Part shown: positions 9,857 through 20,700 of the stretch, in pieces | How the letters are laid out: each line of letters begins with the position of its first letter | How positions within the stretch are numbered: position 1 is the stretch's first letter | Assembly (NCBI GenBank): GCA_022494885.1 | Contig: JAGVSM010002814.1 | Span: 310,001 to 374,000 of the forward strand | Origin: Micrasema longulum | Taxonomy: Eukaryota > Arthropoda > Insecta > Trichoptera > Brachycentridae | Length of the DNA: 64,000 nucleotides | Direction: 5' to 3' | Made by a program: the position numbers and the translations under genes | Notes under the pieces: model-generated | What the model saw: only the letters and a program-made list of their open reading frames with translations | Databases searched by the model: none | What the model was told of the DNA's origin: nothing

Positions 9857-10790
9857 CATGTTTGCTGATGACATTAAGATATTTAAAACTATTTCAACCA
9901 TTGATGATTGTTATATTCTTCAAGAAAACCTAAACGATTTGTTCAAATGGTGTTGTTACAACGAATTGCATCTAAATATTGGCAAATGCCAAACCATAAC
10001 TTTTTGCAAAAAAAAAAACAACCTTTGTCATATGAGTATAGAATAAATAAACATGTCTAACTAAAGATATCTGAAATCAAGGATCTGGGTATTGTATTTG
10101 ATCAAAAGCTGACATTTATACCTCATATTAATGAGATTGCTATTAAATCAATGAAATCGTTAGGTTATATTTTGAGAACGGTTAAAGATTTCAAATCAAT
10201 TTTATCTTTCAAAACTTTGTAAGTATCACTTATCAGGAGCATACTTGAATACAATTCAAGGATCTGGAGACCATATTACGGAGTTCATTCGTTAAAACTT
10301 GAGAGAGTGCAGATACAATTTTTATGTTTTATCAGTTACATGCTATCTATTCTATACTAAATATCTATACATAAGACTGAAACTGAGTGATTTTTTAATT
10401 TTATTTATTTACAATTTTAAAAAACCCGTTAGGATTACATTAGAAATTTAATATTGTCTAGTAATTTTATGTCTCGTCTAGTCTAGTTAATGTTTCTCTT
10501 TAAGATAATAAATGGCATGCCTGACTTGCTAAATATGATTCAATTCCGAATACCTGTTAGGACTACTAGACATAATGTGGCATTTAATATAGATGTTGCT
10601 GCTACCAATTATGCTATTAATTCACCTTTTCCAATATTGCACAGTCTAGGGAACAAATCAGTTGTATTGACATTTTCCACACTAGCCAAATGAAGTTTAA
10701 ACTTGCTATCAAAGAAATAATTTAGAATTCTGACTGCTGTTTAAGTATTTATGTTAATTTGTAAAAAGAGAAAAAGAAATGTATAAATAA
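9857..10790 (+). mobile_element. Jockey-like LINE fragment (J3-type), decayed
   Basis: Starts at the reverse-transcriptase active-site box FADDIKIF, continues NLNDLFKWC and LHLNIGKCQTITF, then in shifted frames EIKDLGIVFDQKLTF, KSLGYILRTVKDF and YGVHSLKLERVQIQF. A downstream frame (10490-10693) adds the C-terminal FLFKIINGMPDLL...IPVRTTRHN. Several stops and frameshifts. The end near 10790 is ATAAATAAAT, the usual tail of such LINEs here. Confidence 0.75.
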
Positions 10791-10799
10791 ATACACGTC

Positions 10800-11490
10800 A
10801 AATATATTTATAAACGTAGGACTAGATATTTGATTTTTTTATAATTTTTTAAATTAAATTATTTTTTTTTAAATTTATAATTTTTAATATTTAATTTTTA
10901 AAGGGGTTTTTTATTTTGTGTCTTTTTGTATTTTATTTTTAAAACAGTTGAGAACCCCTGAGCTCTTATCAGGAGACAGTTAGTATCATGCCTAGGGCAT
11001 TCAATATACATTGCAACAATCCCAACAAATCAATGATTTATGATTTTTGCTATTTCGAATATACTGCGTTATCTTTATTTTTATTATTATAAATGATTTT
11101 TTTTTACCTAAGTATGTCAAGTATTAAAATTCCAAAGTTATTATATAGAATAATGTATTAAACAGCTGTGTAATACGAGTATGTATAGAAATATTGTTAT
11201 TATATTATTTCATAATTTTGTAATAGAACACTGTTATGTTAAATGTATTTATGTTTATGTTTATAAAAGGCATTTGTGCCGTGTACACACTAATATATAA
11301 ATAATTAATAAATAAATACCCACTATTTGTACGGGCCGTTATCGTCACGTAGTTTTTATAAAGGATTTTGACGTTGTGATTATATATTTATTGTGCATCT
11401 GGGTACTATACAATATTTATAACCTTATCTTCCAGACATTATACATAAAACTAGTCTTAAAAACACTAATATATATATATCAACAATATT
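10800..11490. other. No gene; simple AT-rich sequence
   Basis: Long T/A runs at 10830-10950 and an ATAAATAATTAATAAATAAAT stretch near 11296-11315, which may be another LINE tail. Nothing else is recognised. Confidence 0.35.
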
Positions 11491-11957
11491 TTAAGTTTGT
11501 CCAAATTTTTGTGGACCAGGACTGGATTCAACTCCCTGGGGAGCTGTTTATATTAAAATATTACAACAGAGTTGAAGAACATTTAAGAGAAGGTAATATA
11601 GAAGTCTAGGTATCTACAGGGCTTATGGCTTATGACCTGTCAATGGCTGGTTTAAGTGGCCACTTTACAAGAAAAAATAACAATTTCAGGCGTTGCTTAG
11701 TATGTAGGTGAAATAATTCAATTAGATGAATTTCACACGCATAAATAAAGGTTTCAGCTATTTAACTTCACAAACATCAACAGATGAAATAATTCAAGAA
11801 ATATAGATGTTTGAATATGGGCAGAATGGTAAATGTTACACAGTGTGTAAAGTGGCCACTTAAACCAGCCATTGACAGGTCATAAGCCCTGTAGATGCCT
11901 AGACTTCCATATTACCTTCTCTTAAATGTTCTTCATCTCTGTTGTAATATGTTAATA
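11490..11957. repeat. REP-A fold-back element, most complete copy
   Basis: Left arm 11550-11669 (TTACAACAGAGTTGAAGAAC ... CTGTCAATGGCTGGTTTAAG) and right arm 11847-11957 are reverse complements over more than 100 bp, with a ~180-bp unpaired centre containing CAGGCGTTGCTTAGTATGTA. The left flank carries the CCTGGGGAGCTG block typical of the family. The RNA or single-stranded DNA would form a long hairpin. No ORF. Related pieces occur at about ten other places. Confidence 0.8.
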
Positions 11958-12176
11958 TGTATATGTAAATAAACGTGGATGAAATTAAACAATAGTCTCT
12001 TTATACAAAGTACGTACTTGAATGGTAAAACAATGACAATACAATGTCAAATTAATAAATAAATAAATAAATGTCAAATTATTTGAATGGACAACAATCC
12101 AATATCACTAATTGTTTTATACTCATATATTAATAGTAATATTGTATATTTGATAAAAAATAAAACTTTTCAAAAG

Positions 12177-12300
12177 TTTACACGAAAGGTCTCAGGTCAC
12201 GTGGCCGAGTCACGAGCGATAAGATGCACTCGAGTACAGCCCACGTAATCCGACACATCCCGACCGCAAGTTTCGGCCGAAACTCGGTCGGTCACTAATA
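12177..12300. repeat. Possible hAT-like element end
   Basis: GC-richer block ending AAGTTTCGGCCGAAACTCGG then TCGGTCACTAA. The CCGAAAC words next to a (T)AGTGACCG terminus resemble the ends of the element at 26414-28010. Only one end is visible. Confidence 0.35.
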
Positions 12301-12459
12301 GTAAATAATGTTTTAGCCTGTAGCTTTTTCTTCATTTTTTTTTTTAGCAAATCAACAGGCTTAAGTAAGCCCTAATAGATTGGCATTAATGAGTAATACT
12401 TAATCTAAACATTCTTAAAATCTTCTTAAATTAACACAGTGTATAATTAACAAAAGGTG

Positions 12460-12565
12460 TGTATATAGCATAATCTAGGCGGAAATGGCAAGTGTGACAT
12501 CGCGATTCAGGAGAGACAACACCGCTTGCTTCTTAAATGCCTGCCCTTGCTGTGGGAACACATCG
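12460..12565 (+). repeat. REP-D copy 1
   Basis: ATAATCTAGGCGGAAATGGC ... CATCGCGATTCAGGAG ... GCTTGCTTCTTAAATGCCTG matches 51240-51350 in inverted orientation. In one frame it reads ASVTSRFRRDNTACFLNAC, and the other copy gives a similar string (VSSRIRSDNTTCFLNAC), so it may be the end of a former coding region. Family unknown. Confidence 0.5.
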
Positions 12566-12569
12566 ACAG

Positions 12570-13240
12570 TACCGTTGTAATATTTTAAACTATCAAAATA
12601 ATTTATAACTATCTTAGTAAATGAATCCCTTATAAAAATCGTCTTAAAGTGGTTAATCCACTTTTTATTACAATATAAATTTATAAATAGAAGTGGGAAA
12701 ATAAATTTAAACCAAGCTTAGTGACTTGGTTGCTAGAGTACCGGAAGTTAGTCGAGCTTTTTCTGATGTTTTATTCTCAACCCGTCACTTCCGGTAGTCA
12801 TAGAAATATATTTATGAATGAATCGGACCATCCGCTTTCAATTCCATAAAAACTAAATTCCTAACATCTGAGGCTATTTTGAATATAACGTCTTGCATAC
12901 ACTTAACGTTTCTAAAAGTAGAAATCCTTTTTTTTTATGCAAACTACATAGTTGTGAGTAATTATAATAATTATTTAATTTTTGTAATCGATTTTCATTT
13001 TTTTGTTAATTTTTTTTTTTCTTTTTGAATTTAAAAAAATATATATAAAGTTATTAGATACAAGACTATTCATATCAACGCTAGAAAGGAATAAGTTTCT
13101 AAGCGACGTGTGGCAACTTTACAGAAGAGCCAATTAAAGTTTTTTTTTAAATATTAATAAAGACTCATATTTTTAATTATTTAGGAAAAAAAAAATTATC
13201 GATTAAAAAAAAACTTTTATTTGCTCCTCTGTAAAGTTGC
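12570..13240. other. No gene seen
   Basis: Contains ACCGGAAGTTAG (12739) and CACTTCCGGTAG (12786), a short inverted pair around 12740-12797, plus long A/T runs. Otherwise featureless. Confidence 0.35.
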
Positions 13241-13242
13241 TA

Positions 13243-14000
13243 CATGTCAACGATGTTTTGAGCACGTCCAAATGTTTGTAGACAGGCTGGATTTCTGCCC
13301 TAGGGAGTTTTTTAGATTGTGGAGACCAGAGAGTGAGAGACGAGGATGTGTTGTTGTCTGTGGCCGCAGTGCCCAATGGACCTATATAAGGGCGCGTAAC
13401 ACGTCACTCGCCCTTCTCTGTCTTCACCAGTATTCAAATTTACTTTAAAGTATTCTTTGTTTAATCTCTGTATTTTCGTGTGTAATAAACGAAAAATTGT
13501 AAGTAACTTAAATTATTTTATTTATTTATTCCTTGAGGTTAAATCCGTTAAGTCCAATCAATCATGTGTTTTAAATAAACTAATAAATAACTACTATCTA
13601 GTAGAGTATAATAAAATACCTCTACAAGATCTAAATTTGTTACAATAGAGAGGGAAAAATTTTTGAGAAGGGATATGGAAGTCTAGGCATTTATAGGGCT
13701 TACGGCCTATCATTGGCTGGTTTAAGTGGCCAATTTACACACTGTATAACATTCACCATTCTGCCTATGTTTAAAAATCCACATTTCCTCAACTTTTCCA
13801 TCTGTTGACTTTTTTGAAGTTAAAGAGCTGAAACCTTTATCACGTGGGTGAGATTCATCCGACTGAACCAATTCACCTACTAGGCAACGCCTGAAAACAA
13901 TTTTTCAATTTTTATATTTCTTCTTTACCAGTTAGGTTAATCAACAATGTTTTGAGTATGTCCAAATGTTTGTAGATATGTTGGATTTCCTCCCTAGGTA
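13243..14000 (+). repeat. REP-A copy split by a solo LTR
   Basis: Parts 13243-13317 and 13627-14000 join to give the usual REP-A order: CAACGATGTTTTGAGCACGT, GTAGACAGGCTGGATTTC, TAAATTTGTTACAATAGAG, GGCATTTATAGGGCTTA, CATTGGCTGGTTTAAGTGGC, CACCATTCTGCCTATGTT. The CAACAATGTTTTGAG block is repeated at 13943, so this family carries it as a direct repeat at both ends. Confidence 0.75.
13318..13626 (+). mobile_element. Solo LTR, 309 bp, with TATA box and AATAAA
   Basis: Begins TGTGGAGACC and ends CCTCTACA (TG...CA, short inverted ends) and is flanked by the 4-bp duplication AGAT (13314-13317 and 13627-13630). Inside are TATATAAG at 13383-13390 and AATAAA at 13484-13489, correctly ordered for a + strand U3-R-U5. 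The surrounding REP-A sequence is continuous when it is removed. A 4-bp duplication suits a Gypsy-type element, but the superfamily cannot be fixed without internal sequence. Confidence 0.75.
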
Positions 14001-14340
14001 GTTATTTATTTTATTTTTTATTTATATTTTTTCTTTTAAAAACTAAAATTAACAATAAAAATAATGTGACCTCACTGGGGTTACCCGTGCCAAGAACACT
14101 AACAATATACTTTTTTAAAAATATTTTTACATTTTAGAATAAACAAAGAAGACTAACTTAATAAACAGCGATAATTTAAAAAATATTCAGACTGTTTTAA
14201 ACACTACGTATTTATGTTTATAATTAATTTATGTATATCTATATTATTTATATTACAAAACGCACAGTGAAAGAACAAAAACCTAACATAAGCCATACAC
14301 TTGTGGAGCAGTTTATTCAATATTGGTTTCGGCGAATGAG
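14001..14340 (-). repeat. Probable LINE 3' end in minus orientation
   Basis: Starts with TTTATTTTTTATTTATA (a reversed A-rich tail), followed by ACCTCACTGGGGTTACCCGT, the same palindromic block as at 9755-9800 and 37845-37872. No coding part is retained. Confidence 0.45.
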
Positions 14341-14389
14341 ACAATCCATTTTACTTCTACCTAGCTTCACTATCCATTTTTTTATAGTC

Positions 14390-15010
14390 TAAATTTGCTT
14401 CAACAGAGATGGAAAACGTTTTGAGAAGGGAATACGGAAATCTAGGCATTTACAGAGCTTATTTATTTATTTTATAAGGTAAACAAATAGTATGTACACA
14501 AATATTGCCAATTTCTTTGTATATAAGTGTAAGACACTCATGCACACACCAAAAAAATTGTTTACGCTTAACACAACAATTGAAATTATGTTCAATATAA
14601 TAAATGTAAAAGAAACGAAATTAAAAAATATGTAAATAATAATAAAGCTAAATATCCGTTTCTCTTAAAATTTCTATAATTTTTTACCTAAATTTACATA
14701 CAGTGTCACAAAAAACATCTGCCTCGGTTAGTAAATTGGTATATTGGTCGCATATTCTAGGTATTGTATTGTTTAAAATAGTTTGTTGACGCGTTTTCTG
14801 TGTAAAACAGAAGATTTTGTCTTGTTGGTCTAGATGGCACACGGAATGGAAGTCTTTCAAGTAGATTAGGACTTATGACATGTCATTTGCTGGTTTGAGT
14901 GAAAAAAATTGTGAATGTTACACAGTGTGTAAAGTGGCCAGCTAATGACAGGTCATAATCCCTGTAAATGCCTAGACTTACATGTTTTCTTCCGAAGTGT
15001 TTCCCCCCTT
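14390..15010 (+). repeat. REP-A copy interrupted by a LINE
   Basis: 14390-14460 ends GGCATTTACAGAGCTTA and 14869-15010 resumes ACTTATGACATGTCATTTGC, the normal continuation of REP-A (GGGCTTATGACCTGTCATTGG). The 3' part also has the inverted arm (GTGTAAAGTGGCC, CTGTAAATGCCTAGACTT). Confidence 0.65.
14461..14868 (-). mobile_element. 5'-truncated Jockey-like LINE inserted in REP-A
   Basis: The minus strand reads LERLPFRVPSRPTRQNLLFY...ASTNYFKQYNTIPRICDQYT then a stop, the usual C-terminal end of Jockey-type ORF2 (region after the RT thumb). It is followed by a 3' UTR and a reversed ATAAATAAAT tail at 14461. A CTTA(T) repeat at both junctions is a possible target duplication. Not in any long ORF because it is so truncated. 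Confidence 0.65.
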
Positions 15011-15296
15011 TGTTGCAACAAATTTGTCACATGTCATTTAGAAATATTTTCCTTTCCAGCGTCGATATGCATTGTTGTTTTCCAGTATGTTAAAATCCTC
15101 TTTTATTATTGTTTTTCATTGATTTCCATAGGCAAGTATTCGTGTTTCTGAATAATTTATAAAACCATACATTTTATATGTATTTAGCCGTAGATAATGT
15201 AGTACATATATACATTTATTTGCTGTTTTGTGAGATTTATTAGAATAATCTTGGACATATCTTAGAATAATAAAAATATATATATTATCATATACC

Positions 15297-15440
15297 TAGA
15301 GTATGCCGATGATGCGGTTATACTTGAGGATTCAGTCGGGGGGTCTTCAGGTCACTGTCGATAGGCTAGATACTCCGCATGCATGGGTTTAAAAGTCAAT
15401 GTTGCAAAAACCCATGTACTGTGTAACATAGGTAAAATAT
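15297..15440 (+). mobile_element. RTE-like reverse transcriptase fragment (YADD box)
   Basis: The frame gives EYADDAVILEDS and then GLKVNVAKTHVLCNI, i.e. the catalytic YxDD box and the downstream K/T block of an RTE-clade reverse transcriptase. A stop and a short deletion lie between them. An isolated ~140-bp relic. Confidence 0.7.
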
Positions 15441-17140
15441 TTAGCTACTACCAACATAGTAGTAATTCGAGTGCTTCGAAATAAACTAAAAAGAAATTTT
15501 ATGCCATAATTTCAACGTAAAAGAGTTATATAAATATCATAGTTTAATATTATAATTTATAATACCACAGTGTCAATCGATTTAAGTGCTAGTTTTTATT
15601 TTTTTATTTTCTTATTTATGACAAAATACAAGGTTTTTAAACTTTATATATTTTATTTGTACGAAATATTCCTAATCAGCAAAAGGTATGAAATGGTATG
15701 CTAGGTATGAAACCGTCGCAATATACGATTATATGGATTGCTTTGTTAGAAGTGCTTCCACGGAGCTAGTAAGATCACATTTTTATATTATTTCTTAAGT
15801 TAGCTTTTTTTATATTTTTTTTTATATATTTGGACCCCTGTATTTAGTAGCCTTACGTGTCATGTACAAGGCTAAGGTACTCGGAAAAAATCGTTTTTGT
15901 TTGTCTTGAAATGTGATGTTCGATCACTGATTTTGGTTTATTACCTTAAGTTAGCTTACATTATATAGTATTTATAATATTTACACTCACTTTACTTACA
16001 TATTTATTTACATCATTTTACAGTAAACATAACATTTATTTTTTCATTCATTCAAACTCTTTTCATTATTCATGCATTCAGGCATCTCTTCAAACGTTTA
16101 TTATTGAAATAAAATACGAGTGATACTTTAATCCAAAAATTTGGAATATCTAGTGACCAGTTTCATCGTTTTCGCGACATCTTTGAGACTGGTATCTTTT
16201 TAAAAAAATTAATGTATTAATACAAAACAGAGGTAAAGAGATAATTCTAATGATATGAAAACTCAAATAAAATTTAATTATTTTTGTCTTACGGATCATT
16301 AACATAGTGTTTCCGGTTAACTTATGAGTTGATATAATGATATTTATTATGAGTTTAGTATTGTATATACATTATTTTTAATTGTCCCATCCTTCGTGAG
16401 TTTGATTTTTTCATGATTTCTGAAAAACATTATTTAATATTTGATTTCACTTACAAACATAAATCTCTTCAAACATTTTCAAACCTTTATACATGGAATT
16501 TTAAAATTTTGTTTTTTTAATGCCAGCCTTGTTCTATCCTTATTTCTAGTAATATACGAGTACATACTTTTTCTTTTTATTTAACACTTTATTATTAATT
16601 AAGTATTTGGGCATTCAAAATCAATTCAAGATCGCATTTCAAACGCGTCCACTCTGCTTTCGCTAATTGATCTATATGTATTATGCTTATTAAAAAAAAA
16701 TCTGTAGAAAAACTGGACGAGATAATAAATAAATATTTTCTGATTGTGCGTCTACTGCGGCACTTAAAAAAATATCGAGGGTAAAAAGTATTTTTACGTG
16801 TATAAAAAACTGGGTCCCATTTTGTGAATCAAAATGTCAGTTATTTCCGGCGCAGTATGTTTAAGCTAACCTGCAAGCCCTTTATATTTGCGGTTAAAAA
16901 GGTTTCCTGTCATTTAGCTGAAATTTACTTGTATCGGAATATCAGCAAAAAACGGTCAAAAAATTGTTGGTTTGATCATTTCATCGCACTTAAAAGGAAT
17001 CGGACAAAATTAAAAAAATAAATATGTATGAATTCGTTTTAAATCTTTGAATATTTAACAAAATATTTGAGTATATTCTTTTGAATTTTGATGTACATAA
17101 ATCAAAAGATTGTCTTTGTTCTTTTCATATTAATGTTCCA
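15441..17140. other. No gene recognised
   Basis: AT-rich with poly-T runs. The only ORF over 60 codons (16824-17021) has no family features. Nothing repetitive was recognised with confidence. Confidence 0.35.
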
Positions 17141-17290
17141 TGTGTTTTTTTATTATGTTTCTGGTTTTGAATAATATTTGTTGTAATACAATATGTTGTT
17201 TTCTTTCATTATTCGTTCAAGCTCAACACAAGACTTTGGTCCTATGGAGTTGGGACTAATGTCTCGTAAAATGTATATAATGTGAACGCT
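17140..17290 (+). repeat. LINE 3'-UTR block (J1 type)
   Basis: AGCTCAACACAAGACTTTGG ... GGAGTTGGGACTAATGTCTC is the same 3' UTR sequence that ends the Jockey-like copy at 25036-25110 and is found inverted at 23330-23370 and 28175-28225. Confidence 0.6.
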
Positions 17291-17324
17291 GAATATTTTT
17301 TTTTTAAATATGGATACCTATCTA

Positions 17325-17683
17325 TACAGGGTGTTTATTAAACCCTGTCACATCCAAAACCACGATGATCAGTATGGGCAAGAAGACATATTGGCACATT
17401 AAAATATTTTTTTAGAACAAATATAATTTTAAAAAATAAAATATTTTAAAAAGCAAATAGTTGCTTACTTCTTCAGGGGAGAAATGAAAGGGGAGGAGGG
17501 GGGAGTCTAATACTGCGCCGCGCTCCCCTTACTTCTCCCGTGCAGAAGTAAGCAACCATTTGTTATTTTTTAAATATTTTTTAAATTTTGTCCTAAATAT
17601 TTTTTTTAATATGCTAATATTTCTTCTTGCTCATACTGATCATCGTGGTTTCGGATGTGAGAGAGTTTAAAGAACACCCTGTA
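17325..17683. repeat. REP-B fold-back MITE, complete copy
   Basis: Starts TACAGGGTGTTTATTAAACC and ends GAACACCCTGTA, with TA at both borders. The two halves are inverted copies of each other over about 150 bp (CACGATGATCAGTATGGGCA / CATACTGATCATCGTGG; GTTGCTTACTTCTTCAGGGG / GCAGAAGTAAGCAACC) around a short GC-rich centre with GCGCCGCGC. A TA target and palindromic structure fit a Tc1/mariner-type non-autonomous element. Other copies: 28308, 40315, 63748. Confidence 0.8.
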
Positions 17684-17694
17684 TAATGCACGAC

Positions 17695-18190
17695 TCAATG
17701 AGGAGTTCGGTAGTTTTTCATTATTTTTTTTATTTGTTAAAAGATTATCAAATTTAAAATTTTTATAATTTTATCATTTCGTATTTTTGTGTATCGTATT
17801 ATCATCGTTATGATTTTTTGAAATTATTATAATTTTGACATTACTCCGCTCGTGATGTTACTAGCCGTCGTCGGTGAGTTGTCATGACATTTAAAAAGTT
17901 AGCCCGTACGTATAAAAACACGCTAAACATGGGCTTCCCTGTAACGGGAAATATATTAAGACACATAGTTGATTGGCTATTAATTCTAAACAGTTGTTCA
18001 CTAGAACTTATGACGTTTTAAAGCAGTTCATTTATATTAAAACGATTTTTGTTTTTTTTTTCATTCGTTATTGAGGAACTTCGTCGTACAATTAAATCCT
18101 CTATTTTTTATCGCATGCCAAAACACATTTTTATATCCAATTTCCCGTAGCACTAAACTTCCTCATACTGAATTTCCAACATTAAATGTA
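17695..18190 (+). repeat. REP-C copy, near complete
   Basis: Opens TGAGGAGTTCGGTAG and closes GTAGCACTAAACTTCCTCAT, which are inverted versions of each other. Inside are TTACTCCGCTCGTGATGTTA, GGTGAGTTGTCATGAC and GAACTTCGTCGTACAATTAA, in the same order as the other copies. About 490 bp, non-coding. Confidence 0.65.
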
Positions 18191-18368
18191 ATACGTAGTT
18201 TATATTAAAAATATATTTAAAGCAATAACTCTGTGATCAAACATTTCACTAAAAGTTATTAAATATTTGTATTTAATTACTTACCGGTAAGTAAGTAACA
18301 TTAAAAAAATACTTTAAAACCCCTGGCAGAATGCAGGATACAGTTTTTATGTGAAAAAGAACGAGGTC

Positions 18369-18452
18369 TGGTATTATGAACGCATTACTAGCGCGTATAG
18401 CGCGTATTTACGTACTAAAAACGCGCTATACAAATGTACGTTCTTAATACCA
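18369..18452. repeat. REP-E short hairpin element (84 bp)
   Basis: Ends TGGTATTATGAACG and CGTTCTTAATACCA pair with one mismatch, and the centre repeats GCGCGTATAGCGCGTATTT and CGCGCTATAC. A second, 3'-shortened copy is at 19700-19762. Confidence 0.6.
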
Positions 18453-18564
18453 TCCCAAAACTCTGGGCGAGTTTTTTGAACTCGATGGCCACTCTCAGGT
18501 TGAAATCCAGATAAAAGAAATGAAAATGAGTGAAATATTTATTGAAAATTGTGATTTTAATCGT

Positions 18565-18640
18565 AATAATTCATAGTTCCTGGACTGGAACTGAAGCCCA
18601 AGACTGATCATTTTGCCTTCATGAATCGATTGATCAAGTA
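18565..18640 (+). mobile_element. SINE-2 body fragment
   Basis: CATAGTTCCTGGACTGGAAC ... AAGACTGATCATTTTGCCTT matches the 3' body of the tRNA-derived SINE at 42060-42120. The tRNA head is missing. Confidence 0.55.
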
Positions 18641-18689
18641 CATGTATGTGTTTTTGAAAGAGTTTAGAGATATATTTTTCCTGAGCCTA

Positions 18690-19345
18690 ATGCCCGTATT
18701 TACAGATACAACTCAAGGTGATGAATGTACATTACAATGTCCTCTCCATCTAATTTATCTATTACTATTGTAGTCTTGAAGTTGTCGCTAAAGCATGAGT
18801 GTTTTTTTTTTTTTAATAAAAGAGTTGCATATTTTTTGCCTTGCTTATTATGTACAAGGCTTATATTAACTGCAAAAAGTATGTTCCTTATAATTTTTTG
18901 ACTTAGTGTGAGGATCTGGTGATGGAAACTCATACACGAGAAGCCGGACTATTGACAGGCATAAGCAGATCTTCCGTTCCACTTTGGGAGCGTTCGGCAT
19001 TTTGTGTCCTATTTTTATTTATTTCAACAATCACCTTTACTATTTTTTTATGCATGATATTACCTCATGCGATAAGTCCTTATTACTTAATACTGTTACG
19101 ACATCTTCTAGGTCCTCATCCAGACTTCTGCATCCCACCTCCAGCTGCATTCGCTCTAAGCTGAAAATGAGACGATTCATCAACAAATGAGGGACATCGG
19201 GTGTCTCATCATCACATGGATAGCTATTGATTTCTGAGAGCTTGAAACGGTGAAGATAGCTCATAAAACATCCGTGGCCTTTAAGGATTTGAGTCAGCTC
19301 GTAGCCAACTTGCTGCGTTTTCTTGAAATCAAAAGAAGCACGAGT
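18690..19345 (-). mobile_element. R1-clade LINE ORF2 C-terminus, copy 1
   Basis: The minus strand reads VGYELTQILKGHGCFMSYLHRFKLSE, PCDDETPDVPHLLMNRLIFS and EVISCIKK. This is the end of an R1-clade ORF2 (RNase-H-side GHG.F..YL block and the Cys/His knuckle D.PHLL). The expected Cys of the knuckle is partly lost (SYPCDD retained, PH.L.N in place of a Cys). 5'-truncated. A second copy is at 31660-32440. Confidence 0.8.
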
Positions 19346-19398
19346 GGTTCAAGAATGCCGTTTTCGTCAATTTACGGAAGTCGCATATGATTTTAAAG

Positions 19399-19700
19399 TC
19401 GAATGAGTCTAGCATAAGGCCCCTGCAGCCTTATGCTGGAATCATTGTCATATACAACATACCCAAAGGATCAAGATTAATTATAAACTATAGTTGCGGT
19501 GTAAAATTAAGGTTTTAGTGTAAGAGGAGAGCCATGAATAAATGCTTATTTGTTAGTGTTAAAAAAATCATTCGACTTTGTAATTAAATTGTCGGATCAT
19601 TTTCAAGAATAGCAATTCGATAAAGCAATCGAGTTGGCCACTCGACAATTTTCGAGGAGTGGCAAAATGACACATCATTCCAGCATAAGGCCCCTGGGCT
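19399..19700. repeat. Region with repeated short palindromes
   Basis: AGCATAAGG (19411-19419) pairs with CCTTATGCT (19429-19437) and recurs at 19683. CCACTCGACAATTTTCGAGGAGTGG-type symmetry lies at about 19637-19661 (arms CCACTCG and CGAGGAGTGG). GTCGAATGA and ATTCGAC words flank it. Possibly one small fold-back element. Confidence 0.35.
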
Positions 19701-19762
19701 GGTATTATGAACGCAATGTTAACGCGTTATAGCGCGTATTTACGTACTAAATACACGCGAGA
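19700..19762 (+). repeat. REP-E copy 2, truncated
   Basis: TGGTATTATGAACGCAATG ... AGCGCGTATTTACGTACTAA is nearly identical to 18369-18420, but the closing arm is missing. Confidence 0.55.
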
Positions 19763-19993
19763 TTGATTATTGTCATCTTGAAAAATATTTGTTTAATAAT
19801 ATTTTATATTTGTTAAATTTTCATAAGAATTATAGAGTTCTTTATATTTTCTTGTGATTGCATTATACTTTGTAATGGTTGTAAAACTGGCTGGGTGTTG
19901 CACTACACGCCCAATCGAATTCGAATAAAAAGTATTATTATCATATTATATTAAACATTTCCTTATCAAATACTCAATATTCACTGCCGTTGG

Positions 19994-20085
19994 AGTATCA
20001 ATACAGTGCCTTATGCACTACTGCGTCCGGCTAGGGAAATTATGATTAACATGCGCCTTGCAGCTACAAAGCGCATGGACGTATT
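19994..20085 (+). mobile_element. SINE-2 3' end joined to a REP-K word
   Basis: AATACAGTGCCTTATGCACT ... CTGCGTCCGG is the SINE-2 3' body. It runs directly into CCTTGCAGCTACAAAGCGC, a block otherwise seen in the REP-K LINE 3' ends (51705, 62710). The junction probably marks an old insertion. Confidence 0.45.
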
Positions 20086-20187
20086 TTGTCACACACACAT
20101 AATACATCGCACGTTCGATAAAATAGTGTCATAACTCAAAAAAGCAGAATTTACAGGAGAGCCTAAAAACTAAAATAACATATTTCA

Positions 20188-20372
20188 ATCAGGTTGTGGT
20201 CCCGTGGCTAGTGTCTCGGACTCACGGCTCAAAGGTCTGTGGTTCGAATCTCGCTCTACCCCAACTTGATTCCCATTTTCTAATAGTGAGTGTTTTACAA
20301 CTCGATGAAAATGGCCCTTAAAATGAAATATTTGTGCAAATTATAGGAACGCAAATATTTATTTTCATACAA
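20188..20372 (+). mobile_element. SINE-1 (tRNA-derived)
   Basis: The head GGTTGTGGTCCCGTGGCTAG has a pol III A-box-like start, and GGTTCGAATC is a good B box. The body AACTTGATTCCCATTTTCTA and 3' end GGAACGCAAATATTT recur at 28608, 30642, 38467(-) and 58868(-). About 185 bp. Confidence 0.78.
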
Positions 20373-20445
20373 AAATATGGCTTTGTCTTAAAAACATTTT
20401 CTAATGTTCTCTTGATTTTTGACAAAATAAATATTGGTATAAAAC

Positions 20446-20700
20446 AACTTTGTTTATTTATTTTATTTATTTGTAAATCAGATAATTCAAAGTATTTTAC
20501 AAGTATAATACGTCAAATTACATTCCCAGGAGTTACAACAACTCAATTCGGGACATAAATAATATTAAAATTTATAAAATAACACATATTGAGAACAACA
20601 AAGCAAGTTTAGCACCTTTAAAACTAAATATAGTACAACAGTATGTACGCCAAAAACCTTTTCTTAAACAAGCAGAATAAATATATTTAAAAAAACGCCT
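20446..20700 (-). repeat. REP-F copy 1 (LINE 3' end, minus)
   Basis: Begins with TTTATTTATTTTATTTATTT (reversed tail), then TACATTCCCAGGAGTTACAA, ATTCGGGACATAAATAATAT and GCAAGTTTAGCACCTTT. The copy at 42510-42735 shows the same series with only scattered differences. Confidence 0.6.

Noticed and set aside
18919..19190. Plus-strand ORFs of 68-81 codons
   Set aside because: They are antisense to the R1-clade fragment, which explains the region.
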